Source: Hyphomicrobiales bacterium (GTDB lineage: Bacteria > Pseudomonadota > Alphaproteobacteria > Rhizobiales > Phreatobacteraceae). Taken from it: a stretch of DNA of 64,000 nt. Every line of letters begins with the position of its first letter. Within the stretch, counting starts at the first letter, position 1. Both the position numbers and the translations under genes were made by a program. Under the pieces are notes generated by a model. That model was not told the DNA's origin. It saw only the letters and a list, made by a program, of their open reading frames with translations, and searched no databases. Below are positions 8,842 to 16,680 of this stretch, piece by piece. Location of the stretch: assembly GCA_017304475.1 (NCBI GenBank), contig JAFKKV010000018.1:62001-126000 (forward strand), written 5' to 3'.

Positions 8842-9447
8842 ATGAGCAAGCCATCGACCAGCGAGACTGCCAAGCGGAACTGGGCGCGCGACCTGAAGGT
8901 CGGCGGCGCCGCTCTCGGTTTCGGCCTGTTCATGTTCGGCGCGGCCTATGCCATGGTGCCGCTCTACGACATGTTCTGCCGGCTGACCGGTTTCGGCGGC
9001 ACCACCATGGTGGCCGAGCGCCCGGCCGACCGGGTCGTCGATCATGCCATCGACGTCCGCTTCGACGCCAATGTGGCGCCCAGTCTGCCGTGGCGGTTCC
9101 AGGCCGAGACACCGCGCCAGACCGTCAAGGCCGGCGAGACGCACACCATGGCCTACAAGGTCACCAATCTGTCGGACCAGCCGGTCACCGGCATGGCGAG
9201 CTACAATGTCGCGCCGCTCGGCACCGGCCGCTTCTTCAACAAGCTGCAGTGCTTCTGCTTCACCGAGCAGACGCTGGGCCCCCATGAAACGCGCGAGTTC
9301 AGCGTCGTCTATTTCGTCGATCCGGCCATTGCCGACGATCCGGAAGGACGCAACGTCAACACCATCACGCTGAGCTATACCTTCTTCCGACAGGCGCAAG
9401 CAGCACGGCCGGTGGCCGGAGCGGCGACCTCCGTCCGGGTGAACTGA
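8842..9447 (+). CDS. ctaG: Cytochrome c oxidase assembly protein CtaG (Cox11 type)
   Basis: A 201-residue inner-membrane copper chaperone that delivers copper to the CuB site of subunit I. It has one N-terminal helix (LGFGLFMFGAAYAMVPLYDMF), the conserved CRLTGFGGTT loop after it and an immunoglobulin-like periplasmic domain. The copper-binding CFCF motif is visible in KLQCFCFTEQ, followed by the typical YFVDP segment. I start it at the ATG at 8842, eight bases after ctaF and with AAGG upstream. Confidence 0.96.
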   Translation: MSKPSTSETAKRNWARDLKVGGAALGFGLFMFGAAYAMVPLYDMFCRLTGFGGTTMVAERPADRVVDHAIDVRFDANVAPSLPWRFQAETPRQTVKAGETHTMAYKVTNLSDQPVTGMASYNVAPLGTGRFFNKLQCFCFTEQTLGPHETREFSVVYFVDPAIADDPEGRNVNTITLSYTFFRQAQAARPVAGAATSVRVN

Positions 9448-9503
9448 CCATAGACGAGACAAGCGGGCGCGAGCCCCGACAAGGGAAACCGGAGAGACCA
9501 GCA

Positions 9504-10391
9504 ATGGCCGAGGCCCATACCAAGCATCACGACTATCACCTCGTGCCCCCGAGCCCATGGCCGTTCATCGGTTCGATGTCGGCTTTCGTCATGGCTGTCG
9601 GCCTCATCATGTGGATGAAGGCCATGCCGCTGGCCGGCCTGAAGCTCGGCCCGGTGCTGTTCTTCGCCGGCCTGATCGGCGTGCTCTACACCATGTTCGG
9701 CTGGTGGTCGGACGTGATCAAGGAAGGCCAGCAGGGCGACCACACCCGGGTCGTTTCGCTGCACCTGCGCTACGGCATGATCATGTTCATCGCCTCCGAG
9801 GTGATGTTCTTCGTCGCCTGGTTCTGGGCCTATTTCGACGCCTCGCTGTTCCCCGGTGAGACGCACCAGTACCTGCGCACCGAGCTGACGGGCGGGCATT
9901 GGCCGCCGAAGGGCATCGAGACCTTCAACCCGCTCCACCTGCCCTTGCTGGGCACCATGGTGCTGCTGCTCTCGGGCACCACCGTGACCGCTGCGCACCA
10001 CTATATCGTCACCGGCGAGCGCCAGTCCGCGAAGATGTATCTGTGGTTCACGGTGGCGCTCGGCGCCCTGTTCACCACGCTGCAGGCCTACGAATATTCG
10101 CACGCCCATTTCGGCTTCTCCGGCCATATCTACGGCGCCACCTTCTTCATGGCGACCGGCTTCCACGGCTTCCATGTCATCATCGGCACGATCTTCCTGC
10201 TGATCTGCGCGCTGCGCCTCTACAGGGACACGCATCTGACGGCGGAGAAGCATTTCGGCTTCGAGGCGGCGGCCTGGTACTGGCACTTCGTCGACGTGGT
10301 CTGGCTGTTCCTGTTCGCCTGCATCTATGTCTGGGGCTACGGCTGGGCCGGCGCCGCGGCCGGTGCGGCCACGGGTGCCGGTGGCCATTGA
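9504..10391 (+). CDS. ctaE: Cytochrome c oxidase subunit III
   Basis: The 295-residue third core subunit has seven predicted helices. It stabilises subunit I and supports proton uptake through the D-channel. Family marks include YHLVPPSPWPFIGS at the N-terminus, WWSDVIKEGQQGDHT, FASEVMFFVAWFWAYF and the C-terminal AAWYWHFVDVVWLFLF segment. It is the last gene of the oxidase operon and is followed by a terminator. The DUF983 and SURF1 genes that usually come next lie about 4 kb away on the other strand. Confidence 0.96.
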   Translation: MAEAHTKHHDYHLVPPSPWPFIGSMSAFVMAVGLIMWMKAMPLAGLKLGPVLFFAGLIGVLYTMFGWWSDVIKEGQQGDHTRVVSLHLRYGMIMFIASEVMFFVAWFWAYFDASLFPGETHQYLRTELTGGHWPPKGIETFNPLHLPLLGTMVLLLSGTTVTAAHHYIVTGERQSAKMYLWFTVALGALFTTLQAYEYSHAHFGFSGHIYGATFFMATGFHGFHVIIGTIFLLICALRLYRDTHLTAEKHFGFEAAAWYWHFVDVVWLFLFACIYVWGYGWAGAAAGAATGAGGH

Positions 10392-10425
10392 CGCGGCCGA
10401 CGCACAAGACCTCGACATCCTCGGC

Positions 10426-10456
10426 AAGGGGCGGCTTCGGCCGCCCCTTCGTTTTT
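10426..10456 (+). terminator. Rho-independent terminator of the oxidase operon
   Basis: A perfect ten-base stem AAGGGGCGGC/GCCGCCCCTT with a TTCG tetraloop is followed after CG by five Ts (10452-10456). It sits 35 bases after ctaE, so it ends the ctaC-ctaE transcript. Confidence 0.88.
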
Positions 10457-10616
10457 GTGCCGCCTGGCCCGGTCATTCCGGTGCAAGCTTCGTTGGCTCA
10501 AAGTTTGCTGGCAAAAGCTTGCAAGCCGAGCTGACCACGCTTTGGCCATCGTGGCGCGCTTGTTGATAAAAATGCACTATTCGTACCTCTGACCTCCTGC
10601 CTGCGGTGAGCCTCCC

Positions 10617-11975
10617 ATGCCGATCACACGCCGCTCCTTCACCACCACGCTCGCCGCGAGCTCCATTCCGGCGCTGATGCCGCATGTCGCGGCAGGCGCG
10701 GTGCCGGTCGAACGGGTGGTTCGCCACGTCCTGCCGAACGGCCTCGAGGTCATCGCGATCCCCGATCATCGCGTGCCGGTGGTCACCCATATGATCTGGT
10801 ACCGGGTCGGTTCGGCCGATGAGGAGCCGGGAAAGTCCGGCATCGCCCATTTCCTCGAGCACCTGATGTTCAAGGGCACGGCACGGGCGCCCGGCGACAC
10901 CTTCTCCAAGGCCGTGACCTCGGTCGGCGGCACCGAGAATGCCTTCACCTCCTATGACTATACCGGCTATTTCCAGCGCGTCGCGCGCGAGCATCTGCCG
11001 ACCATGATGGAGTTCGAGGCCGATCGCATGACCGGCCTGGTGCTGACCGACGCGGTGGTCGATCCCGAGCGCGACGTGGTGCTGGAGGAACGCAAGAGCC
11101 GCACCGACAACGATCCGGGCGCGCGCCTGTCGGAGATGTTCTCCCACACCTTGTGGCGGGGCCATCCCTATGGCGTGCCCGTCATCGGCTGGGAGCGCGA
11201 GATCCGCCAGCTGAACCGGGAGGACGCGCTGGCCTTCTACCGGCGCCATTACGCGCCGAACAACGCCGTGCTGGTGGTGGCCGGCGACGTCACGGCGGAG
11301 GAGATCCTGCGCCTGGCCGAGGCAAGCTACGGCCGCATCGCGGCCAATCCGGCGATCCGGCCACGGACGCGACCGCCGGGCCCGGTCCATACCGCGCGCG
11401 AACGGGTGCGCCTCGCCGATGCGCGGGTCGCCCAGCCCAGCATGACCTATTCGGTGATCGTGCCGTCCTATGCGACCGCCCGGCCGGGCGAGGCGGAGGC
11501 CATCGAGATCCTGTCGCAGGTCGCCGGCAGCAGCCCGAACGGACGGATCTTCAAGGCACTGGTCACCGACCAGGGCCTGGCCGCCGGCGCCGGCGCCTTC
11601 TATTCCGGCGCGGCGCTCGGCGACGGCCGTTTCGGCGTCTATGCCTCGCCGCGTCCGGGCGTGTCGCTCGAGCGGCTCGAGGCGGCGATGATCGAGGTCA
11701 CCGGCCGCCTGGTCCGCGACGGCATCACGGAAGAAGAGCTGGCGCGGGCCAAGACGCGGCTGATCGCCGACTCGATCTTTTCCCAGGACAGCCAGGCTTC
11801 GATGGCGCGCATGTACGGCGCCGCCCTGGTCTGCGGCTCGACGGTTGCCGACCTGCAGGACTGGACCAACCGGGTGCGCAAGGTGACCGCCGCCGATGTC
11901 CATGCCATTGCGGGACGGGCGCTGGACCTGGACCGCGCGGTGACCGCTGAACTCGTGCGCCAGGACAACGGATGA
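10617..11975 (+). CDS. M16 family zinc peptidase, catalytic type
   Basis: A 452-residue pitrilysin-family peptidase. A TRRSF twin-arginine-like start with a hydrophobic stretch suggests export to the periplasm. The inverted zinc motif HxxEH is intact as HFLEH at about residues 78-82 in GIAHFLEHLMFKGT, and the downstream glutamate ligand lies in the RDVVLEERKSR helix. The second half is the non-catalytic M16 C domain. It overlaps the next gene by four bases (ATGA). The two probably form a heterodimer of catalytic and substrate-binding subunits, as in mitochondrial processing peptidase and the bacterial SPH2681/SPH2682 pair. Its substrate is unknown. Confidence 0.9.
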   Translation: MPITRRSFTTTLAASSIPALMPHVAAGAVPVERVVRHVLPNGLEVIAIPDHRVPVVTHMIWYRVGSADEEPGKSGIAHFLEHLMFKGTARAPGDTFSKAVTSVGGTENAFTSYDYTGYFQRVAREHLPTMMEFEADRMTGLVLTDAVVDPERDVVLEERKSRTDNDPGARLSEMFSHTLWRGHPYGVPVIGWEREIRQLNREDALAFYRRHYAPNNAVLVVAGDVTAEEILRLAEASYGRIAANPAIRPRTRPPGPVHTARERVRLADARVAQPSMTYSVIVPSYATARPGEAEAIEILSQVAGSSPNGRIFKALVTDQGLAAGAGAFYSGAALGDGRFGVYASPRPGVSLERLEAAMIEVTGRLVRDGITEEELARAKTRLIADSIFSQDSQASMARMYGAALVCGSTVADLQDWTNRVRKVTAADVHAIAGRALDLDRAVTAELVRQDNG

Positions 11976-13306
11976 CTTCCTTTCTTACGCTTCGCCGTTT
12001 CCTGTCGGGGGCTTTCGCCATGACCGCCGCTCTCCTGTCCGCTCCTCCCGCCGCCGAGGCCGCCAGCCGGATCGAGCGGGTGATCTCGCCCGGCGGCATC
12101 GAGGCCTGGCTCGTCCGGCAGACCCATCTGCCGATCATCGCCATCGATTTCTCGATGCGCGGTGGCGCGGCGCAGGACCCGCCCAACCGGCCGGGCACCG
12201 CCAGCCTCATGGCGGCGCTGCTCGACGAGGGGGCCGGCGATCTCGACGGTGAGGCCTTCAGCAAGCGGCTCGAGGACCGGGCCATCGAGATGTCGTTTTC
12301 GGCCGGCCGCGATACCCTGTCCGGCGCGGTCAGGATGTTGAGCGAGCATCAGGGCGAAGCCTTCGCGCTGCTCAAGCTGGCGCTCAGCCGGCCGCGCTTC
12401 GACGCCGCGCCGATCGAGCGTATCCGGCAATCGGTGCTGGCCAATATCCGGCGCGCCTCGACCAATGCCAATGCTATTGCCGGCGAAACCTTCTGGGCCA
12501 CCGCATTTCCCGGTCACCCCTATGGCCACCGCACCATGGGCACGACCGAGAGCGTCCAGGCGATTACCCGAGACGAGCTCGTCGCCATGCACGGGCGCAT
12601 GGTTTCGCGGCAATATCTGAAGATCGCGGTGGTCGGCGACATCACGCCGGAGGCACTGGCGGCGGTGCTGGACGATGTCTTCGCCGGCCTGCCGGCCAAG
12701 GCCGACCTGACCCCGGTGCCCGAGGCGACGCTGGCTTCCGCCGGCGAGCGGCGGGTGATCTCGCTCGACGTGCCGCAGACGGTCATCTCCTTCGGTCTTG
12801 CCGGCCTGAAGCGCAGTGATCCCGATTTCATTCCCGCCTTCGTGATGAACCACATTCTCGGCGGCGGCTCGCTGTCGTCGCGGCTCTACAGCGAGGTCCG
12901 GGAGAAGCGGGGCCTCGCCTATTCGATCTCCTCGGGCCTTGCCGCGCTCGACGCCGCGGGCCTCATCACCGGTGGCACCTCCACCCGCAACGACCGGGCG
13001 GCCGAGAGCCTCGCCGTCATCGAGGCGGAGCTGGCGCGCATGGGCGCCGACGGCCCGACGGACGCTGAACTGGAGCAGGCCAAGCGTTATCTCGTCGGCT
13101 CCTGGGCGCTGCGCTTCGAGACCTCGAATGCCATCGCCTCGAACCTGATCCGCATCCAGCTCGACGGGTTCGGGCCGGACTATCTCGACCGGCGCAACGG
13201 CCTGATCGAGGCGGTGACGATCGAGGATGTCCGGCGGGTGGCCAAGCGCCTTCTCGGCGACCCCCGGCTGCTGGTGGTGGCCGTCGGCCGGCCGATCGGT
13301 TTCTGA
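11972..13306 (+). CDS. M16 family peptidase-like protein, non-catalytic partner
   Basis: The 444-residue product is homologous in layout to its upstream neighbour, but the zinc motif is lost: the equivalent of GIAHFLEHLMFKGT is GTASLMAALLDEGAG, with no HxxEH. The C domain keeps the family HILGGGSLSSRLYSEVREKRGLAY block, including the R/Y residues that bind the peptide end. A signal peptide ends near AAEAASR. It is therefore likely the non-catalytic half of an M16 heterodimer, co-translated with 10617-11975 through the ATGA overlap. Confidence 0.9.
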   Translation: MTSFLTLRRFLSGAFAMTAALLSAPPAAEAASRIERVISPGGIEAWLVRQTHLPIIAIDFSMRGGAAQDPPNRPGTASLMAALLDEGAGDLDGEAFSKRLEDRAIEMSFSAGRDTLSGAVRMLSEHQGEAFALLKLALSRPRFDAAPIERIRQSVLANIRRASTNANAIAGETFWATAFPGHPYGHRTMGTTESVQAITRDELVAMHGRMVSRQYLKIAVVGDITPEALAAVLDDVFAGLPAKADLTPVPEATLASAGERRVISLDVPQTVISFGLAGLKRSDPDFIPAFVMNHILGGGSLSSRLYSEVREKRGLAYSISSGLAALDAAGLITGGTSTRNDRAAESLAVIEAELARMGADGPTDAELEQAKRYLVGSWALRFETSNAIASNLIRIQLDGFGPDYLDRRNGLIEAVTIEDVRRVAKRLLGDPRLLVVAVGRPIGF

Positions 13307-13387
13307 GCGCACCGCTCCCGGGCCGCGCTCTGGCACATATCCTGCGAGGCTCATCCCATCACCAGGGATGATCCCAAGGGAGCGGTC

Positions 13388-13912
13388 ATGTACGGACTGG
13401 CACTCGGCCTGATGGCCAGCGCGGGAAACAGCATCGGTTCTGCAGCGAATTCCTCCGGGAATTCAGCAGGTTCCAAGAAGCTCGATCGGATGTTCGAGCT
13501 GCTCGACACCAACAAGGACGGCCAGATCTCGCAAGCCGAGTTCATGGTCTCTGGGCAAAATCTGCAGCCCGGCTCGGCAGATTCCACCACCGGCGGATCG
13601 TCGGAGGGTGCCGGTTCGGCCAATGGGGCCAACGCCCGCCGCAATCTATTCAAGGCGATGGACACCGATGGCGACGGCAATATCTCGAAGGAAGAGGCCG
13701 CGGCCTTCTCGGCCCAGAAGACCGCCGCCCGCGCGGCGCTTCTGAGCATCCAGGAACAGTTCGGCAGCGGCCAGCCTGCCAGCAGCACGGGCTCGCGCCG
13801 CCACCATCATCATGCCAATGCCGCCTTGCCTGTACAGGCAGCCCAGGCGGCAACCAGCGTCACGCCGGCGGCCGACACGACCCAGCAGCCCACGGCCGCC
13901 GCGGCGGCCTGA
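13388..13912 (+). CDS. EF-hand domain protein
   Basis: The 174-residue protein has two canonical 12-residue calcium loops: DTNKDGQISQAE at residues 40-51 and DTDGDGNISKEE at 92-103. Both have acidic or polar ligands at positions 1, 3, 5, 7, 9 and 12. The linker between them is Ser/Gly-rich. After the second hand comes a RRHHHHAN histidine cluster that could bind a transition metal. The tail is Ala/Thr/Gln-rich. No clear signal peptide is visible, though the N-terminus is mildly hydrophobic. AAGGGAG precedes the ATG. Such short EF-hand proteins are common in this order. A calcium-buffer or sensor role is inferred. Confidence 0.8.
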   Translation: MYGLALGLMASAGNSIGSAANSSGNSAGSKKLDRMFELLDTNKDGQISQAEFMVSGQNLQPGSADSTTGGSSEGAGSANGANARRNLFKAMDTDGDGNISKEEAAAFSAQKTAARAALLSIQEQFGSGQPASSTGSRRHHHHANAALPVQAAQAATSVTPAADTTQQPTAAAAA

Positions 13913-13929
13913 GGCTGCCGGCCGGCCGG

Positions 13930-14190
13930 CTAATCCGGCGCCCGGCATGCCCCATGGCTCAACACCATGCGAATGTCGGTCGCCGTCCAGCGGGCATGGC
14001 CGTAACAGGGAATGCCCCTGGCATTGAGCAGATTGGCGATAATGCCGTGGTGGCCGACGCCGCGCGCCAGCTGATCGCGAATGAGCGGCAGCGTCGCCTC
14101 GACGAAGCCCGCGAAGATATCGGCCCAGATCTGCTGCTCGTCACATCCGGGCCGGCGGCGTTCGAGGGTGACGGCGGCGGTGGCGCTCAG
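13930..14190 (-). CDS. Possible small helix-turn-helix/recombinase-like protein with no standard start
   Basis: The last ~80 codons of a longer minus-strand frame look genuinely coding. They read LIRDQLARGVGHHGIIANLLNARGIP and then GHARWTATDIRMVL, which resembles the short HTH-like segment of serine-recombinase proteins (IA..LN..GI....W....V..L). No ATG, GTG or TTG precedes it in frame. The only initiator-like codon is a CTG at 14190 that overlaps the TGA of the 75-residue gene upstream (CTGA). It is either a non-ATG gene coupled to that neighbour or a remnant of a larger recombinase gene. Confidence is low. Confidence 0.35.
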   Translation of the reverse strand: MSATAAVTLERRRPGCDEQQIWADIFAGFVEATLPLIRDQLARGVGHHGIIANLLNARGIPCYGHARWTATDIRMVLSHGACRAPD

Positions 14191-14414
14191 GACGTCCCCC
14201 GCATGAAGGACGGCTCGATCGGCTCCGCGCTCAGCGTGACGACATTGTCGTGGCCGCCCTCGACCAGAGCGAAGCGGATGGCATCCTTGCGGGTGCGGAA
14301 GACACCTTCGGCGCTGCCGTCGAGGTCGCGCGCCGTCCAGAGGCCATGCGAGGACGGGCCGACGACGAAGAGATGCGGCTGGGGCGGGCGGGCGCGAACG
14401 ATGGAATGGGGCAT
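14187..14414 (-). CDS. Small conserved-looking protein of unknown function
   Basis: A 75-residue product beginning MPHSIVRARPPQPHLFVVGP and containing SHGLWTARDLDGSAEGVF and TRKDAIRFALVEGG. The pattern of an aromatic/glycine strand followed by a short helix that starts with RKDAIRFA resembles the small DUF2188-like fold, but I cannot name it with confidence. It has no signal peptide or membrane helix. It begins 11 bases after the membrane gene at 14426-14611, and its ribosome site is weak, so it is probably co-transcribed and coupled. Confidence 0.55.
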   Translation of the reverse strand: MPHSIVRARPPQPHLFVVGPSSHGLWTARDLDGSAEGVFRTRKDAIRFALVEGGHDNVVTLSAEPIEPSFMRGTS

Positions 14415-14425
14415 GTCGTCCGGTC

Positions 14426-14611
14426 TCAGCGCAGCACGAAAACATAGGCGCGCAAGGCGAGCGCCGCGATGAGCGGCAGCGCCAGGCAGCCGGCGAGAAG
14501 GGCGAAGCCGAGAACCCGGCGCGCCGCCGACGGCAGCGGGCGGCCCGGAAATCCGGTGCGGGCAGAGATGTGCGGGCGCAGCCGCTGGGGAGCGTGAACA
14601 ATCGAAGCCAT
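14426..14611 (-). CDS. Small single-helix membrane protein, unknown function
   Basis: The 61-residue frame has a near-perfect ribosome site, AAGGAGGTCGAC, directly before the ATG, which supports translation. The first half is basic (LRPHISARTGFPGRPLPSAARR). The second is one long hydrophobic helix (VLGFALLAGCLALPLIAALALRAYVFVL). I do not recognise a family. It heads a short minus-strand cluster with the two small frames downstream. Confidence 0.6.
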   Translation of the reverse strand: MASIVHAPQRLRPHISARTGFPGRPLPSAARRVLGFALLAGCLALPLIAALALRAYVFVLR

Positions 14612-14724
14612 GTCGACCTCCTTCGGTCGCCATGGATGTAGGAGCCGGGGCCGTCAGGCCGCCATTCGGATTTCCGGGCCGTCGCATAAGCGGCGTGCAA
14701 AGACGTCGGGACGGGTCGAGCCGC

Positions 14725-15516
14725 TCAGGCCGTGCCGCGCCACTTCTGAACGGCGAAGGCCGTGAACACGCCGATCAGGGTCAGCGCCAGCCCGAACCAG
14801 GTCAGGGCATATTCGAGGTGCTTGTTCGGGAACACCAGGCGCGTCTCGCCGCCCTGCGGCAGGCCACCCGGCACGGCCATGGCGTCGGCATCGATCGAGA
14901 ATGGCGCGGTGCGGCCGGCGTCGAGCCCGAGCGTCCTGGCGATCAGCGGCGTGTCGCGGGTGTAGAAGAGCCGGCGCGCCAGGTCGTCGGGTGCGGCGAA
15001 CCAGCCGCGCGGCTCGGGAAAGCGCACCAGGCCTGTGATGGTGACCGGCCCGGCCAGCTGTCCGGCGCCGCGTGTCGCGGGGTCGCGCCGGTCGGTCGGC
15101 ACGAAGCCGCGATTGACGATGACCGTGGTGCCGTCGGCGGTCACCAGCGGGGTGAGCACGAGATAGCCCTGGCCCTGCGGGCGCCCGGAGCGGCCCGGCC
15201 GCTCGCTGTCGCCGGCGACGGTATAGAGATAGGCCTCGGCCTCGTTGCGGAACGAGCCGGTTACCGTGACGCGCCGGTATTCGTCGGCATCGGCGGTCAT
15301 GGCGGGCCATGCCGCCGGCGGCGGCAGCGCGCCGGGCGTGCCATGGGCGCGCGCCTCGACCTGGGCGATCAGGCCGGACTTCCAGGCAAGCCTGGAGAGC
15401 TGCCAGGACCCGAGCCCGATCAGCACCGCGAGCGCTGCGAATGTGAAAAGGCCCGGGACGAGAAGCGGACGGAGGCGGGAGGCGGTCATGGGGCTTGCGC
15501 CTATAGGCTCGGTCAC
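14725..15516 (-). CDS. SURF1 family cytochrome oxidase assembly protein
   Basis: SURF1 (Shy1) assists haem a insertion into subunit I. The 263-residue product has two transmembrane helices at its ends (LLVPGLFTFAALAVLIGLGSWQL and YALTWFGLALTLIGVFTAF) and a periplasmic domain between them. The GSWQLSRLAWKSGLI start, VNRGFVP and NKHLEYALTWFGLA C-terminal block are the family signatures. The GTG at 15516 overlaps the DUF983 stop (GTGA). An ATG at 15489 is an alternative start. In relatives it directly follows ctaE. Here it is on the opposite strand about 4 kb away. Confidence 0.93.
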   Translation of the reverse strand: MTEPIGASPMTASRLRPLLVPGLFTFAALAVLIGLGSWQLSRLAWKSGLIAQVEARAHGTPGALPPPAAWPAMTADADEYRRVTVTGSFRNEAEAYLYTVAGDSERPGRSGRPQGQGYLVLTPLVTADGTTVIVNRGFVPTDRRDPATRGAGQLAGPVTITGLVRFPEPRGWFAAPDDLARRLFYTRDTPLIARTLGLDAGRTAPFSIDADAMAVPGGLPQGGETRLVFPNKHLEYALTWFGLALTLIGVFTAFAVQKWRGTA

Positions 15517-15884
15517 GGGTTGTCGAGCCGTCCCTCACGCGCCTTGTTGACATATTGGAGAGCGATCATCAGGCCCTTCATCGGCCGCAGCAGGCCGAGC
15601 GTCGCGACCAGGATCAATGGCCCCCAGAGCAAGGCATGCAGCCAGAACGGCGGCTGGTAGCGAAACTCGACGAACAAGGCGAGCCCGCAGATCAGGAAGC
15701 CGGCGATGAGAATGACGAAGACCGCCGGGCCGTCGCCGGCATCGGCGAAGGAATAGTCGAGGCCACAGGCGCTGCATTGGGCCTTGGGGGTCAGGAAGCC
15801 GTCGAACAGCGCGCCTTCGCCGCAGCGCGGGCAGCGGCAGCGCAGCCCGGTCGAGAATGGCGATTGCTCTTGGTAATAGGTCAT
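15513..15884 (-). CDS. DUF983 family membrane protein with zinc ribbon
   Basis: The product has 123 residues from the ATG at 15884. Two CxxC pairs (C18/C21 in RCPRCGEG and C37/C40 in QCSACGLD) form a small zinc ribbon, followed by the YSFADAGDGPAVFVILIAGF segment and two membrane helices. DUF983 proteins sit in alphaproteobacterial oxidase operons between ctaE and SURF1. Their biochemical role is unknown. Here the DUF983-SURF1 pair is retained with a four-base overlap but is detached from the oxidase operon. Confidence 0.9.
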   Translation of the reverse strand: MTYYQEQSPFSTGLRCRCPRCGEGALFDGFLTPKAQCSACGLDYSFADAGDGPAVFVILIAGFLICGLALFVEFRYQPPFWLHALLWGPLILVATLGLLRPMKGLMIALQYVNKAREGRLDNP

Positions 15885-16188
15885 GCCGCAGCTCCGATCC
15901 GGGCGGCACTCTATAGCGGAAGCCGGGGCGGTGCGAGCGCCCTCCCGGAGCGCCGGGCTGCCCGCCGGTCGCGCCGGCTGCGGGCACGGTCCAACCAATC
16001 TGTAACCTTAAGAAAATCTGCCGCGATTCCCGCCTGAAACGCGCCGCTTTTCATCAGCCGAATACCGCCCCGTTAACCGCTTCTTCAACGCTGATCTCTA
16101 GTTTTCCGGGCAAGAAGCCTTGCTGGACTGGGCTTTCACGACATTCCGACGGGGCTACCAGCATCGTCGCGGCCTTGGAGCAGGTTAG
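15885..16188. other. Divergent intergenic region between DUF983 and cheY
   Basis: About 300 bases with no convincing gene. It must hold the cheY promoter and the promoter for the DUF983-SURF1 pair. I see no clear repeat or operator. Confidence 0.4.
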
Positions 16189-16572
16189 ATGGCTGTTGAT
16201 CTCTCGATGCCGATCCTCGTGGTCGACGATTACAACACGATGATCCGTATCATTCGCAATCTTCTGAAGCAGCTCGGCTTCGACGACATCGACGACGCGT
16301 CGGATGGCTCGGCCGCGCTGGCGAAGATGAAGGAGAAGAAATACGGCCTCGTCATCTCCGATTGGAACATGGAGCCGATGACCGGCTACGAGCTCCTCAA
16401 GGAGGTCCGCGCCGACGGCTTCCTGGCGCGCACGCCCTTCATCATGGTGACCGCCGAATCCAAGACCGAGAACGTCATCGCCGCCAAGAAGGCCGGCGTG
16501 AACAATTACATCGTCAAGCCGTTCAACGCCCAGACCCTGAAGGCCAAGATCGACGCGGTCTTCGCCGACTGA
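16189..16572 (+). CDS. cheY: CheY-type single-domain response regulator
   Basis: A 127-residue receiver domain and nothing more, as in chemotaxis CheY. Key residues are visible: the acidic pair D13/D14 in VVDDYNT, the phospho-acceptor D58 in VISDWNMEPMTG, T88 in VTAES and K110 in YIVKPF. Phospho-CheY binds the flagellar switch to change rotation. The next gene is a CheZ-like phosphatase, so the pair would set both signal and decay. No CheA or receptor gene is in the window. Confidence 0.93.
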   Translation: MAVDLSMPILVVDDYNTMIRIIRNLLKQLGFDDIDDASDGSAALAKMKEKKYGLVISDWNMEPMTGYELLKEVRADGFLARTPFIMVTAESKTENVIAAKKAGVNNYIVKPFNAQTLKAKIDAVFAD

Positions 16573-16680
16573 CGGCTGCAAGGCATCCCAGCATGATCCG
16601 GCTCCGGCGCGAGACGAGCCATAACGGCTTGCGCCGATCGGGCCATCGCCACCGCCAGGCCCCAAGGAATGGGTAATGCC

